From positions 62,001 to 126,000 of the forward strand of contig NZ_AXVA01000022.1 in NCBI RefSeq assembly GCF_000482325.1: a stretch of 64,000 nucleotides of DNA. The letters are read 5' to 3'. The translations under genes were made by a program, and so were the position numbers. A model generated the notes under the pieces. The model made no database searches. It had not been told where the DNA came from and worked only from the letters and a program-made list of their open reading frames with translations. Shown here piece by piece: positions 26,283-35,736 of this stretch. The DNA comes from Bacillus sp. UNC438CL73TsuS30. Lineage in GTDB: Bacteria > Bacillota > Bacilli > Bacillales > Cytobacillaceae. How positions within the stretch are numbered: the stretch's first letter is position 1; each line of letters opens with the position of its first letter.

Positions 26283-27557
26283 ATGGGGAAGGATAAGATT
26301 TTGTCGATTTTGGAGAGGGAGTTAGTGGTTGCTCTTGGCTGTACGGAGCCAGTTGCGATAGCATTGGCTGCGGCAACGGCAAAAAGCTATGCAAAGGGCA
26401 ATATTCAAAAGATTCATCTGTATGCGAGCGGAAATATTATAAAGAACGCCAAATCAGTTGGAATTCCAGGGATGTCGGCTAAAGGTCTTGATTTTGCTGC
26501 AGCACTTGGAGCAGCAGCAGGAGACCCTGATAAGAAGCTGGAGGTTCTTGATGGTCTAAGGGCAGAAGATGAGCTGCTTGCATTAAAGCTGATTGAAGCG
26601 GGAAAAGTTACAACCGGACATGCAGATACACCGAAACGACTATATATAGAAGTAGTTTTACAAACAGATCAGCAGACAGCAAAAGTGGTTATATCTGATA
26701 ATCACAGTAATATCACGCTTATCGAGGTAGATGGAAAAACGGTTTTCCTTGGCGGCTGTGAAAACATCGGGATTCAAACCGATGAGGAAGAATTAGAAGA
26801 GCTTACCATTGATGAAATCTATGATTGGCTTCTTACTGTTAATCCTCATGACCTGGTTCTTGTAAAAAAGAGTATTGAATTAAATCGGAAGATTGGGATT
26901 GTAGGACTCTCCGGAGAGTACGGGCTTAATGTTGGACGAACCATTAAGGAAAATGTAAAAAAAGGATATCTATCTGATGATTTAGCGACTGCTGCTATGT
27001 CGCTGGCTGCTGCTGGATCTGATGCAAGGATGGCAGGTTCCACCCTTCCGGTAATGGCCAATACGGGGAGTGGAAATCAAGGGATTGCGGTAACCCTTCC
27101 AGTGGTTGCGGTTGCAGAGAAGCTGAAGGTTTCGGAGGAAAAAATGATCCGTGCGGTCGCCCTTAGTCATCTGGTTACGATTCATATCAAATCCAAGTTT
27201 GGCCGCTTGTCCGCCTTATGCGGCGTAACGGCTGCCGGGATGGGAGCAAGCGCAGCGATTGTTTACCTGCTTGATGGCGGCCTTCCCCAAATTAAAGCAG
27301 CAATTCAAAATACGATTGGCAATGTTTCGGGAATGATCTGTGACGGGGCGAAGGCAGGCTGTGCGATGAAAGTCTCAACCTGTTCCAATGTCGCCGTTCA
27401 ATCTGCCCTTCTGGCACTAAACAACCAAGCAATCCAATCAACCGACGGCTTCATTCACGACGACGTAGAAAAAAGCATCGAAAGCTTCTGCAAACTCGGA
27501 AACGAAGGAACCCGACAAACCGACCAACTCATCCTGCAACTCATGCTCGAGAAATAA
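26283..27557 (+). CDS. UPF0597 (L-cysteine desulfidase / serine dehydratase-like) enzyme
   Basis: A 424-residue protein of the UPF0597 family (E. coli YhaM/CyuA). The conserved Cys of ALGCTEPVA (residue 19) and three C-terminal cysteines in ICDGAKAGCAMKVSTCSN (about 353, 360 and 367) are the expected ligands of a 4Fe-4S cluster that eliminates H2S or water from cysteine or serine. The ATG at 26283 follows GCGGAGGGTGAG. It is single, between two palindromic repeats. Whether the substrate is cysteine or serine cannot be read from sequence. Confidence 0.85.
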   Translation: MGKDKILSILERELVVALGCTEPVAIALAAATAKSYAKGNIQKIHLYASGNIIKNAKSVGIPGMSAKGLDFAAALGAAAGDPDKKLEVLDGLRAEDELLALKLIEAGKVTTGHADTPKRLYIEVVLQTDQQTAKVVISDNHSNITLIEVDGKTVFLGGCENIGIQTDEEELEELTIDEIYDWLLTVNPHDLVLVKKSIELNRKIGIVGLSGEYGLNVGRTIKENVKKGYLSDDLATAAMSLAAAGSDARMAGSTLPVMANTGSGNQGIAVTLPVVAVAEKLKVSEEKMIRAVALSHLVTIHIKSKFGRLSALCGVTAAGMGASAAIVYLLDGGLPQIKAAIQNTIGNVSGMICDGAKAGCAMKVSTCSNVAVQSALLALNNQAIQSTDGFIHDDVEKSIESFCKLGNEGTRQTDQLILQLMLEK

Positions 27558-27583
27558 ATCAATCATAATTAACCTTTTTGTGA

Positions 27584-27611
27584 AAAGTCAGCATTACTGC
27601 TGGCTTTTTTT
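27584..27611 (+). terminator. Terminator of the UPF0597 gene
   Basis: AAAGTCAGC and GCTGGCTTT pair (one G-T) over a 6-nt loop, followed by a T run. Confidence 0.85.
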
Positions 27612-27621
27612 GTATGGCCTC

Positions 27622-27670
27622 ATTCGACAAAATTCGGGTGGTGACAGGCACCACCCGAATTTTGTCGAAT
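27622..27670. repeat. Palindromic repeat, copy 2
   Basis: A perfect 22-bp inverted repeat with the ACAGG loop, arm ATTCGACAAAATTCGGGTGG plus TG. It follows the terminator of the UPF0597 gene. It differs from copy 1 by a compensated C-to-T change in the stem. Confidence 0.95.
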
Positions 27671-27797
27671 CACCTATTTTTGATAGGGACAGGGCGTTTT
27701 TATTTTTATACAAGCTCATAATGTCATATTTCATAATATTTTGAATATATATAAATATGTTTTAAAACATTCTCACCGGAAAGGGGCATATGAAACT

Positions 27798-27908
27798 ATG
27801 GATATTTGCATTTCTTGTGGAATGGAATTGTCAATTTTGGAAAGGACTCGTGCTGAGTGCTGGGATTGCAGGGATACGACAACGGAAGCTTATACGGAAG
27901 ATGAATAA
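27798..27908 (+). CDS. Double-CxxC small protein (36 residues)
   Basis: The frame encodes MDICISCGMELSILERTRAE followed by CWDC and an acidic tail. Two CxxC pairs spaced by about 17 residues would make a small zinc ribbon. AAAGGGG lies about 11 bases upstream. An intrinsic terminator begins 31 bases after the stop, so it looks like a complete monocistronic unit. Function unknown. A competing 45-codon frame from 27790 has no such composition. Confidence 0.6.
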   Translation: MDICISCGMELSILERTRAECWDCRDTTTEAYTEDE

Positions 27909-27938
27909 TGATTGCTGTTATAGATAAAAATGTTAGAG

Positions 27939-27974
27939 AAAGCTGCCTGATCATCTCTCAAAGGGCAGCTTTTT
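27939..27974 (+). terminator. Terminator of the small zinc protein gene
   Basis: AAAGCTGCC and GGCAGCTTT form the stem, with T5 at the end. Its presence also argues that the 67-codon open frame spanning it (27908-28111) is not a gene. Confidence 0.85.
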
Positions 27975-28113
27975 CACCTTGCTGGAGAATAGTTGCCTTT
28001 TACGATGAACAAGATGAAAATATTGAAACCAAATGGGAATATAATCGTATAAACCTATGTATCGTACAAGTTATAGCATTTCATCAAATTTATTATAGAT
28101 GGGAGAATTAAAA

Positions 28114-28395
28114 TTGGGCTTAACCATTTTTCAATTTGGACAAACTCTTTTTGAGGTATACTATTGGCTGATCTTAATATCTATTTTCGGTTCCTGGTTT
28201 CCGGCTTTTCACTCCTCCAAGATTGGCGGATGGATTGGCAAACTAGTTGAACCATATTTAAGCATTTTCAGGCGGTTTATCCCCCCTCTTGGTCCGATTG
28301 ATATTTCGCCTATCATCGCACTCTTTGTTTTTAATTATCTAAGTAGATTTGCCCTGGAAGGCCTCCGCCGCTCGTTGACTTTCATCGGGGTATAA
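28114..28395 (+). CDS. YggT-family membrane protein
   Basis: A 93-residue protein with two hydrophobic hairpins. SWFPAF, then PYLSIFRRFIPPLGPIDISP, is the YggT/YlmG signature. Such proteins are membrane factors linked to cell division, osmoadaptation or lipid organisation. GGGAG lies eight bases before the TTG at 28114, whereas the ATG at 28099 has no site. It is separate from the usual ylm cluster. Confidence 0.85.
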   Translation: MGLTIFQFGQTLFEVYYWLILISIFGSWFPAFHSSKIGGWIGKLVEPYLSIFRRFIPPLGPIDISPIIALFVFNYLSRFALEGLRRSLTFIGV

Positions 28396-28404
28396 AATCT
28401 CCAT

Positions 28405-28451
28405 AATACAAAGAAGACAGTTAGAGGTCTCTCACTGTCTTCTTTTGTATT
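28405..28451. terminator. Bidirectional terminator
   Basis: AATACAAAGAAGACAGT pairs with its complement (one bulged base) over a 12-nt loop between convergent genes. The stop of the alpha/beta hydrolase is at its right edge. Confidence 0.85.
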
Positions 28452-29271
28452 ACGATTTACGGCCGTCCGCAAAAGCGCTGAGATCTTGATTATATTTTTC
28501 CACTGACTCCCAAAAGGGAGAATGCCCGGCATAAGCATAGAGGGAAAGAATTGAGTTTGGTATGATCTGTGCGTTTTCAATAGACTGTGCCGGATTAAGA
28601 ATTTTATCCTTTACACCGTGGATAAGAAGAACCGGCAGTTGAATGGTTGGAAGCAGTTCATCATAGGAAACAGATCTTGTGATGATTGCTTCACGAACAT
28701 ATGGAGGAACCATTGTGTTATATCCTAGGACAAAGTAAAAATCGTTCATTGTTGGGTTTTGCGCAAACAGTAGCGTTACAAATTGCTTGAGAGCATTTGT
28801 ACTATTAAGGGCTTTTTTGGATATGAGACCCGGAATGATGGCCTGCATGGCTGGAGTATAATAGGTGCCTCCAGAGATTCCCGAAGAAGTTCCTACATCC
28901 ACTAGGTTAATACCAGAAATATCCCCTTCCCCATAAATTTGAAGATAATCCAAAACAACCTGTCCGCCGTAGGACCAGCCAACCAGCAATGGCTTGTTTA
29001 GTTTTAAGGCATGAATAATCGACTGGATGTCATCCGCCCAGTTTTGTTGATTGTGATACCCTTCCTTTGGCTTTTCAGAAAAACCGTGACCGCGTAAATC
29101 CAAGGCAATTAAGCGAAATTGATTTAACTCCTTGGATTGAAACTGATGAATCCAACTAAGATGGTTTTGCGTAACATCATGGACAAAAAGGATTGGCTTC
29201 CCGTGAGGATTTCCACCTTCCACCACAAATAACGACGTTCCAGATCCCCCTTTAATAAAACATGATTTCAT
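28450..29271 (-). CDS. Alpha/beta hydrolase
   Basis: A 273-residue alpha/beta-fold hydrolase. The nucleophile elbow is GWSYGGQ (Ser about residue 98), the acid Asp lies in LIHGVKDKIL and the catalytic His in YAGHSPFWE. LRGHGFSEKP is the usual oxyanion-side motif. It has no signal peptide. Relatives include esterases and haloperoxidase-like enzymes; no substrate is implied by context. GGAGAGG precedes the ATG. Confidence 0.85.
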   Translation of the reverse strand: MKSCFIKGGSGTSLFVVEGGNPHGKPILFVHDVTQNHLSWIHQFQSKELNQFRLIALDLRGHGFSEKPKEGYHNQQNWADDIQSIIHALKLNKPLLVGWSYGGQVVLDYLQIYGEGDISGINLVDVGTSSGISGGTYYTPAMQAIIPGLISKKALNSTNALKQFVTLLFAQNPTMNDFYFVLGYNTMVPPYVREAIITRSVSYDELLPTIQLPVLLIHGVKDKILNPAQSIENAQIIPNSILSLYAYAGHSPFWESVEKYNQDLSAFADGRKS

Positions 29272-29325
29272 TTAACACCTCTCCAATAAAAGATACGTTA
29301 TTATACTGGAGGAGTTGTCCAAAGG

Positions 29326-29370
29326 TGACAAAATTCGGGCGGTGCCAGGCACCACCCGAATTTTGTCGAA
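29326..29370. repeat. Palindromic repeat, copy 3
   Basis: Same element with a variant core GGTGCCAGGCACC. The left arm has GGGCGG and the right arm CCACCC, giving a single uncompensated stem mismatch (a G-T type change). It lies between two minus-strand genes. Confidence 0.9.
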
Positions 29371-29398
29371 TTTTATTAGTGCGACATGACGCTAGTTG

Positions 29399-30217
29399 CT
29401 ATATATATTCCCTCTGAATAATGGCGATATTATCCTTGTGGCAGGTTTTTGTGAAGTTTGATGGGAATGGCATTTCTTTTTCCAATGCACTCATTGCCTT
29501 TGTGTCCTCTTCTATAACTGCTGTAATTAATCTCTCTAGATAATCTTGTGATAATTGAATTCTGCGCTTCATTTCCCCTTGACTTGTCGTCGCCTGCCCA
29601 TGTCCCGGAACCATAACAGCAACATTATGCTTCTCAAGAATCTGCTCTGCTTTTTGGAGTGTTGCTTCGTATGCCCTTGCACTGTCGTAGATAAACGGCA
29701 GCTCGAAATCAGATAGATAATCACCAGCAATCCAAATGCTCTCCGGCTCAATGACCGTAAACAATCCGTCATGTGTATGGCCCGGCGACAGGTAGAAGGT
29801 TATCGTGGTAACGCCAATCACTAACTTCTGACCGTCTTCTTCGATGACAATATCGATTTCCTCCGGAAAAACAATTGGATAAGGTGCTTTAATGTAATTT
29901 TCATTATAAAATTGCTGGATTAAGGACACCTTTTGTTCCTTATTTGGATGGTCCCTTAGTCCCTTGCTTCCAATTACCTTCGCACCCGGGAAGACTTTGT
30001 AGCCAATGATATGGTCGAAATCACCGTGCGTAAATAGAAGGTATAGTTCCTTTTCCCCTTTAATCGCATTTACATGCTGCTTTATTTCCTCGATTTCGTG
30101 CGGAAGCCAGTTTGGGTCCACAACAAGAATAAAATCCCTTGATTTTACCACTGTACAAGTTGTTTGAAATAAAGCACTTTGAAACACCGTTATGTATTCA
30201 TTTTGAAATTGGATCAT
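29399..30217 (-). CDS. Metallo-beta-lactamase-fold hydrolase
   Basis: A 272-residue MBL-fold protein. FTHGDFDHIIG is the HxHxDH-type metal motif with Asp in place of the second His. Further ligands lie in SPGHTHDG, AGDYLSD and VPGHGQA. The fold covers thioesterases, lactonases and phosphodiesterases, and the substrate cannot be named. GAGGGAG precedes the ATG. Confidence 0.8.
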   Translation of the reverse strand: MIQFQNEYITVFQSALFQTTCTVVKSRDFILVVDPNWLPHEIEEIKQHVNAIKGEKELYLLFTHGDFDHIIGYKVFPGAKVIGSKGLRDHPNKEQKVSLIQQFYNENYIKAPYPIVFPEEIDIVIEEDGQKLVIGVTTITFYLSPGHTHDGLFTVIEPESIWIAGDYLSDFELPFIYDSARAYEATLQKAEQILEKHNVAVMVPGHGQATTSQGEMKRRIQLSQDYLERLITAVIEEDTKAMSALEKEMPFPSNFTKTCHKDNIAIIQREYI

Positions 30218-30362
30218 GGCGTCTCCCTCTTTTATAAAAATTTTATCATTTATGTCCCCAATTATATCAAATCAACCAGGTTTAATTTTAAGGATTGCAT
30301 AAGACCAGCACTAAATAAATATGATAACAATAAGGAATCCTAAATAAAGGAGCTGTTAGCAA

Positions 30363-30557
30363 ATGGCCATCTTCAATAAAATCGCCTTATTTTTTATTGT
30401 CTTATATTCCGTCATCATCATTATAAATACTTATTTAGGAGAAACTGAACGGGTTCAATCGAACGTTATTTACTTTCTTATGAACGGATTTGCTTACATC
30501 GTAACAGCAATGGAAGTGGAAAAAGAAAAGCTGCTATTAGAAGGATTGGAAGCTTGA
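30363..30557 (+). CDS. Small membrane protein, 64 residues
   Basis: Two hydrophobic segments (about residues 6-24 and 36-50) and a charged C-terminus (EVEKEKLLLEG). AAAGGAG precedes the ATG and an intrinsic terminator follows 18 bases after the stop, so it is a complete small unit. No family recognised. Confidence 0.65.
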   Translation: MAIFNKIALFFIVLYSVIIIINTYLGETERVQSNVIYFLMNGFAYIVTAMEVEKEKLLLEGLEA

Positions 30558-30574
30558 TTTTAAACTTCACCCCC

Positions 30575-30609
30575 AAAGATACCCGAAGACTTTTCTTGGG
30601 TATCTTTTT
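30575..30609 (+). terminator. Terminator of the small membrane protein gene
   Basis: AAAGATACCC and GGGTATCTTT stem with a T run. Confidence 0.85.
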
Positions 30610-30635
30610 ACTTGTATGATCATTGAAGCGACTGT

Positions 30636-30710
30636 CCGTCTGAGGAGGACAAAATGTCCCATTTGTCCACGAACGGTGCCTGTCACCGAATTTTATGTCA
30701 CCGAATTTTA
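30636..30710. repeat. Degenerate palindromic repeat, copy 4
   Basis: It contains GGACAAAATGTCC, then CGGTGCCTGTCACCGAATTTT, then a second TGTCACCGAATTTT. The GGTGCCTGTCACC core is intact but the arms are rearranged, as if two copies had recombined. Confidence 0.65.
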
Positions 30711-30879
30711 GGTACTTGGACCATAAACTTACTTCCTTTTCCGATTTCGCCGGAGACTTTAAATGGTGATTCGATTGCCGAATAATCAATGGTGGAAGTT
30801 TTTACGCACAATTAAAAAAATGATAAAGAGCGGTTCCAAATGTCTTAGGACCGCTCTCTTATTTAAACCTCTTTTCCTT

Positions 30880-32407
30880 TTATAATTCATCAATCACTTC
30901 TCCGGCAGCCCTTTCACCTGATTCAACCGCTCCATTTAAAAAGCCTTGATAATGAATGGATGTATGCTCTCCGGCAAAGAAGATATTCCCTTCTCGTTCC
31001 CCTTCAATTCCGGCAAATTTGGTATATTGACCGACCTTCCAAAACGAATAAGACCCTTTGGACCATTTGTTACTAAGCCAATGATCAACTGTAGATATGC
31101 CATTCCAGCTACTTATAGTGCCTGGAAGTACTGGTTCAAGCTTGTCCAAAAAGTTTTTTGTAATTTCCTTTAATCGTTCCTCAGTTGAAGCAACCTGCTT
31201 AGCAGCGATTCCTCCCCCAGTATAATTTACAAGAATTCCTGATTCCCCAGGTTGCGCCCGCGTTGATTCGAACGTTTGTTGATAACCAGTATCAGATAAT
31301 GTATCACCGTTATTCTTCTGCTCACACCAGAACCGATTGAAAAATTGAGCATGAAGCTTCGTATTTACCCCCATCTCAAGTTCTTTAATCGCCACTATTT
31401 TTAAGTCCCGAAATCTTGCATTCTCATAATCTATGCTTCTTAAAATATTAAAAGGAAGACAGAGAATTACTTTATCAGCCAAAACAGTCCATTCTTTTTC
31501 TTTATTTTGAAAAACAAGCTTTACTTCTTCATTTTGTTCGATTCTTAACAGTTCAGAATTAAATATAATCTGTCCGGTTAAATTCTGGGCTAATAATAGT
31601 GGAAGCTGATCATTACCGCCTCTTATATGAAATCGTTCATCAGAGTCTCCATACATTTGATAAGAATCGGTATATCCTAATAGATATAGTAAATTTAATG
31701 CGCTTTGTACATGTGCATCTGCTCCAAATTCAATCGTATAGGCCATAGTTAGTAATTGACCGAACCTGGAGTTGGCGCCTCCGGAAACCGTTTCATTGAT
31801 ATAATCGACAATTGACATCTGATCAAGCTCATAGCCACGCTCCGTATAATGATTATATCTTGTGGTTTCTCCAGCTTCTTTAAGATCCCGTTGAAGTTTT
31901 GGATATATTTCTGAAAAATCTTTAGTTGCTTCTTTAAAGGTATACGGTTTTCCATCAAAAAAGTAAACTGGTTCTGTACCTTTAGATTCTGCCATTATCA
32001 AATTATCCATTTCCAATCCTAATTCTTTCGCTAGCGCTTGAATCTCTCTATGATTTGAATCAATTAACTCGCCGCCACACTCGACAATTTGACCTTCTTC
32101 AAAATAATCTCCTTGTTCGGCAGCGCCCGCCCACCCGATTTGTAGCCTCATATATAGTAGAAGGAATCCCTGCCTGCTTTAGCCGGTAAGCACAAGTGAG
32201 ACCCGCCAGGCCTGCTCCTACAATAACAATTCTTGGATGATCATGTTTTTCCTTATAAACATTCAAAGGCTGTTCTTTTTGGATCTTTCCATGGTTTGGA
32301 ATACAATGTAATTGCCTAATAGCTTGTCCATTACTTTGTTTCTCCATTTCAGCACGAACTGTCACAAAGGCCATCTTCATCATTCTTGCTAATGGTGTAT
32401 GTGCCAA
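30880..32407 (-). pseudogene. Flavin monoamine oxidase, split by a frameshift
   Basis: Two overlapping frames form one amine oxidase of about 507 residues. The 5' frame (32407 to about 32105) has the FAD-binding [16 protein letters not shown] and NRVGGRCRT. The 3' frame takes over with [17 protein letters not shown] and ends with the FAD-contacting GEHTSIHYQGFLNGAVESG. The switch lies at ACAAGGAGATTATTTT (minus strand, 32101-32116), where one extra base breaks the frame that would read RTRDYFE. The remainder looks intact, so the break is recent, or a sequencing error. YobN-type amine/amino-acid oxidases are the nearest relatives. The start is a TTG downstream of AAAGGGG. Confidence 0.8.
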
Positions 32408-32538
32408 ATAAACATCAACCCCTTTTTACTTTGCTGCAATAATTTCTTGTAACAAAATATGTTAGGGGAGTGAAATTGCTGTAGGCTAGATGGTCAGAAA
32501 ATTAAAATTTGGTTAAAAATAGGGCTATGTATATGAAA

Positions 32539-32577
32539 AAAAGAGTGGTTCCTCCATTTTGGCGGAACCACTCTTTT
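32539..32577 (-). terminator. Terminator of msrAB
   Basis: AAAAGAGTGGTTCC pairs with its complement over an 11-nt loop, with A and T runs at the ends. Confidence 0.85.
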
Positions 32578-32602
32578 ATCTGATAAGAAAAATGATTAGG
32601 GA

Positions 32603-33568
32603 TTATATAAACAACTTTGCAAATTGCCCATACCCCTCATCTTCGAGCTTGCTTTTAGGAACAAACCTCAGGGCCGCTGAATTAATGCAATACCGTGCCC
32701 TGTCTGGACCCGGCCCATCATCAAAAACATGGCCAAGATGCGAATCGGATGTTTTGCTGCGAACCTCGATTCTCCGCATACCATGCGAAGTATCAAACTT
32801 TTCCTCCAGCTCATTGCGGCGCGGGGGCTTCGTGAAGCTGGGCCAGCCGCAGCCTGCATCATATTTGTCCATGGAACTAAACAAGGGCTCACCGGAAATG
32901 ATATCTACATAAATGCCTTCTTCATCATGATTCCAGAATTCATTTTGGAACGGCGGCTCTGTTGCATTCTTTCTCGTTACTTCATACTGAAGCGGCGTTA
33001 ACTCACTTCGCAGCTCGTCATCACTTTTGCGCATCTTCCAGTTCTCACGAATAAACCGTGCCCTACCGGAACCTTCCCGATAAAGATTATAGTGAAACGG
33101 AAAAGTTTTATAATAATACTGGTGCTTATCTTCCGCCCTGTAAAAAGGTCCAGCCGGAAGGATTTCTGTAACAATCGGCTTTTGAAAACGGCCGCTCGCT
33201 GCAAGCTCTGCTTTTGAGGCTTCAGCCTGTTGTCTTTGGTCCTCATTATGGTAAAAAATAGCAGTCCGATAAGAGGTTCCTCGATCATTAAACTGCCCCT
33301 CCGCATCAGTCGGATCGATTTGCTGCCAAAACAGCTCCAGTAGCTTTTTATAAGAAAAGACAACCGGATCAAAAGTAATTTGAACCGCCTCATAATGACC
33401 TGTCGTATTAGAACACACCTCTTGATACGACGGATTTTCAGTATGTCCCCCCGTATACCCCGAAACCACTTCCCTAATTCCTAGCTGCTCATCAAACGGC
33501 GAAACCATACACCAAAAACACCCGCCAGCAAACGTTGCAAGCTCGAATTGATTCTTCAATCCCATCAT
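32603..33568 (-). CDS. msrAB: Fused peptide-methionine sulfoxide reductase MsrA-MsrB
   Basis: A 321-residue two-domain repair enzyme. The MsrA domain (about 8-160) has the catalytic Cys in GGCFWC (residue 17) and [12 protein letters not shown]. The MsrB domain (about 175-305) has [15 protein letters not shown] and the catalytic Cys in RYCINSAAL. MsrA reduces the S and MsrB the R epimer of methionine sulfoxide. The MsrB part lacks the two CxxC zinc pairs, as in many bacterial fusions. There are two adjacent ATG starts after GGAGG; the second (33565) has better spacing. No signal peptide, so cytoplasmic. Confidence 0.9.
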   Translation of the reverse strand: MMGLKNQFELATFAGGCFWCMVSPFDEQLGIREVVSGYTGGHTENPSYQEVCSNTTGHYEAVQITFDPVVFSYKKLLELFWQQIDPTDAEGQFNDRGTSYRTAIFYHNEDQRQQAEASKAELAASGRFQKPIVTEILPAGPFYRAEDKHQYYYKTFPFHYNLYREGSGRARFIRENWKMRKSDDELRSELTPLQYEVTRKNATEPPFQNEFWNHDEEGIYVDIISGEPLFSSMDKYDAGCGWPSFTKPPRRNELEEKFDTSHGMRRIEVRSKTSDSHLGHVFDDGPGPDRARYCINSAALRFVPKSKLEDEGYGQFAKLFI

Positions 33569-33704
33569 TCCTCCATCTTCTTCATAAATTGTACGAACTT
33601 AATTGACCCTGTGACCCTATTTTATACCAATGTTTAATTGCATCTAAACTCAATGAAAAGGATTGCTACAAAAAGATAGGGTGGCAGCATAACCCAGATT
33701 ACTA

Positions 33705-34964
33705 TCACAAGAAGTTTTCAGGTTTATTTCTTAGTGGGAAGCTTACGAAAACACGTGTTCCTTCGCCTTCTTTGCTCATAATTCGAATTTTCCCAGTATG
33801 TGATCGAACAATCCAATTTGCAATCGAAAGCCCTAAGCCTGATCCCTCTAAATGACGAGTTCTGGATTTATCCCCACGATAGTAACGGTCAAAAATATAG
33901 GGGAGATCACTTTTTGGTATCCCAATCCCAGTATCCGCTACCTCAATAGCAGCACGTGAATTCTTCACATCCGCTTTAATAGTGATAACTCCATTCTCCT
34001 CCGTATACTTAAGGGCATTGTCTAACAAAATGACAAACAGCTGTTTCAGTCTCTCTTTATCCCCTATCATTTTGATTGGAAAGATTTCAGCGATTATCTG
34101 TATATTTTTTCTACTAGCCAGCGCTTTAAAATCTTTAATTACATGCTGAAGAATCTCTTCCAGCATAATAGTCTCTTGAATCAACTGAATCTGGTCCGTG
34201 TCAGAACGAGCTAATGTCAATAAATCAGAAGTCATTTTTGACATGTAGTGAATCTCTTGAATCACCTGGTGAATGGTCTCGCTTTCCTGTTCAATCGTAA
34301 AATCCGGATGACGAAATAGGTGTTCAAGATTTAATTTCATAACGGAAAGAGGTGTACGCAGTTCATGAGAAGCATCTGCCACAAACCGCTGTTGTTTTTC
34401 CCAGGACCTCTTGATGGGTATCAAGGCCTTATTAGCTAGATAGAGCCCAGCTAGTGCGGCAATAAACACACTTAATAAGGACCCAAAGCCAATGACCACC
34501 AATAAATGATCCAGCATTTCATTTTCACGTCTCAGATTATAAACAATTTGAATATGCTGGACTGGTGAATATTCCCCATTCTTTGGTTCAGCCATCGTGA
34601 TGACACGATAGGATTCTGCTCCAATCGCTACAGTTTTAAGACCTTTCCTCTTTAATAATGGTGAAAAATGAGCCGTATCCTTTAAAGAGAGCGTACTCTG
34701 TGGTATCACCTGGTAAAGTTTATTTCCCTTCTTCCAAAGTAAATAAACTAACCGATGGTTCTCTTCCCGCTCTGGACTTAATTCCTTGCCGAGTTTCTCT
34801 CTCTCTCGCTGCAAATGATTTCGCTTTTCTAAAATAGTCTGATCCACTTGATGGTATAAACTATAATGCGTATAAAAATAAATAATAGCCCCAAAAGCAT
34901 TTTGAAGGATAAAAAATACAAGTGCATTCAGGATAACGAGCCGACGTTTAGTTTTTTTAAACAT
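33705..34964 (-). CDS. Sensor histidine kinase
   Basis: A 419-residue membrane kinase with one helix near residues 9-30, an extracellular region of about 120 residues, and a second helix near 152-175. The HisKA site is FVADASHELRTPLS (His200) and the HATPase domain shows DNALKYT, DTGIGIP and GSGLGLSI. It is translated just after the response regulator and ends the flavin electron-transfer operon. Sensing of envelope redox state or of electron-acceptor supply is a reasonable inference; the sensor region has no named domain. Confidence 0.9.
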   Translation of the reverse strand: MFKKTKRRLVILNALVFFILQNAFGAIIYFYTHYSLYHQVDQTILEKRNHLQREREKLGKELSPEREENHRLVYLLWKKGNKLYQVIPQSTLSLKDTAHFSPLLKRKGLKTVAIGAESYRVITMAEPKNGEYSPVQHIQIVYNLRRENEMLDHLLVVIGFGSLLSVFIAALAGLYLANKALIPIKRSWEKQQRFVADASHELRTPLSVMKLNLEHLFRHPDFTIEQESETIHQVIQEIHYMSKMTSDLLTLARSDTDQIQLIQETIMLEEILQHVIKDFKALASRKNIQIIAEIFPIKMIGDKERLKQLFVILLDNALKYTEENGVITIKADVKNSRAAIEVADTGIGIPKSDLPYIFDRYYRGDKSRTRHLEGSGLGLSIANWIVRSHTGKIRIMSKEGEGTRVFVSFPLRNKPENFL

Positions 34965-34973
34965 TGCTCTACC

Positions 34974-35645
34974 TTACTCCTTTAACATATACCCTACACC
35001 CCTTACGGTCCGAATCAACCGCTCAAGCTCAAAAGGGGCCAATTTTTTCCGTAAATAATGGATATAGAGTTCAACAATAGCGTCTGTCGTTTCACTCTCT
35101 ATTCCCCAAACTCTTTGATAAATCTGATCCCGGGTTAGGATTTGCTCTTTATTTTGTATAAGGTAAAAAAGAAGTTCAAATTCTTTAATTGTTAACTTTA
35201 GAGCCGTTTCATTTATAAAACCCTCATGCTGGTTGGTGTCTAAGAGGATGGGGCCATAGGTCATCTTTCCTTCGATTCCTATTTTCCCTGACCGTCTAAG
35301 CAAGGATCGCACTCTCGCTAAAAACTCTTCTGTAGCAAAGGGTTTGACAATATAATCATCCGCACCAAAGTCAAGACCCTTTACCTTATCTTCAATCCGG
35401 TCCTTTGCAGTCAAAAATAAGGTCGGGGATTGATGGCCTTCACTCCGCAGCTTTCTCATCACCGCGTATCCATCCATCATTGGCAGCATAATATCCAACG
35501 TGATCAAATCATACTCACCGTTCGAAGCCATAAAATACCCTTCTTCCCCGTTTTCAGCCTGGTCCACCTCGTACTGTTCTTCCTCTAATATTCTAGAAAT
35601 GATCCTTCTTAAAGGTCCATCATCTTCTATGACCAATACACGCAT
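34974..35645 (-). CDS. OmpR/PhoB-family response regulator
   Basis: A 223-residue regulator with a receiver domain holding the phospho-acceptor Asp51 (ITLDIMLPMMDG) and Lys in LTAKD, then a winged-helix DNA-binding domain (LTIKEFELLFYLIQN, VRGVGYML). The start at 35645 gives the canonical MRVLVIEDD N-terminus; the frame extends 16 codons upstream. It partners the kinase that follows and is downstream of the RnfD-like, ApbE and FMN_bind genes on the same strand, so it probably regulates that operon. Confidence 0.9.
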   Translation of the reverse strand: MRVLVIEDDGPLRRIISRILEEEQYEVDQAENGEEGYFMASNGEYDLITLDIMLPMMDGYAVMRKLRSEGHQSPTLFLTAKDRIEDKVKGLDFGADDYIVKPFATEEFLARVRSLLRRSGKIGIEGKMTYGPILLDTNQHEGFINETALKLTIKEFELLFYLIQNKEQILTRDQIYQRVWGIESETTDAIVELYIHYLRKKLAPFELERLIRTVRGVGYMLKE

Positions 35646-35736
35646 AGATGCCTGCCCACTCCCTTTCTTTTTATCCTGCATAGTTTGTCCCAATTATTTC
35701 AATATTTTAATCGCGAAGCAAAGAATCTAGCTAGCT

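Noticed and set aside
27908..28111. 67-codon open frame on the plus strand
   Set aside because: It runs straight through the intrinsic terminator at 27939-27974, has no ribosome binding site and no recognisable composition.
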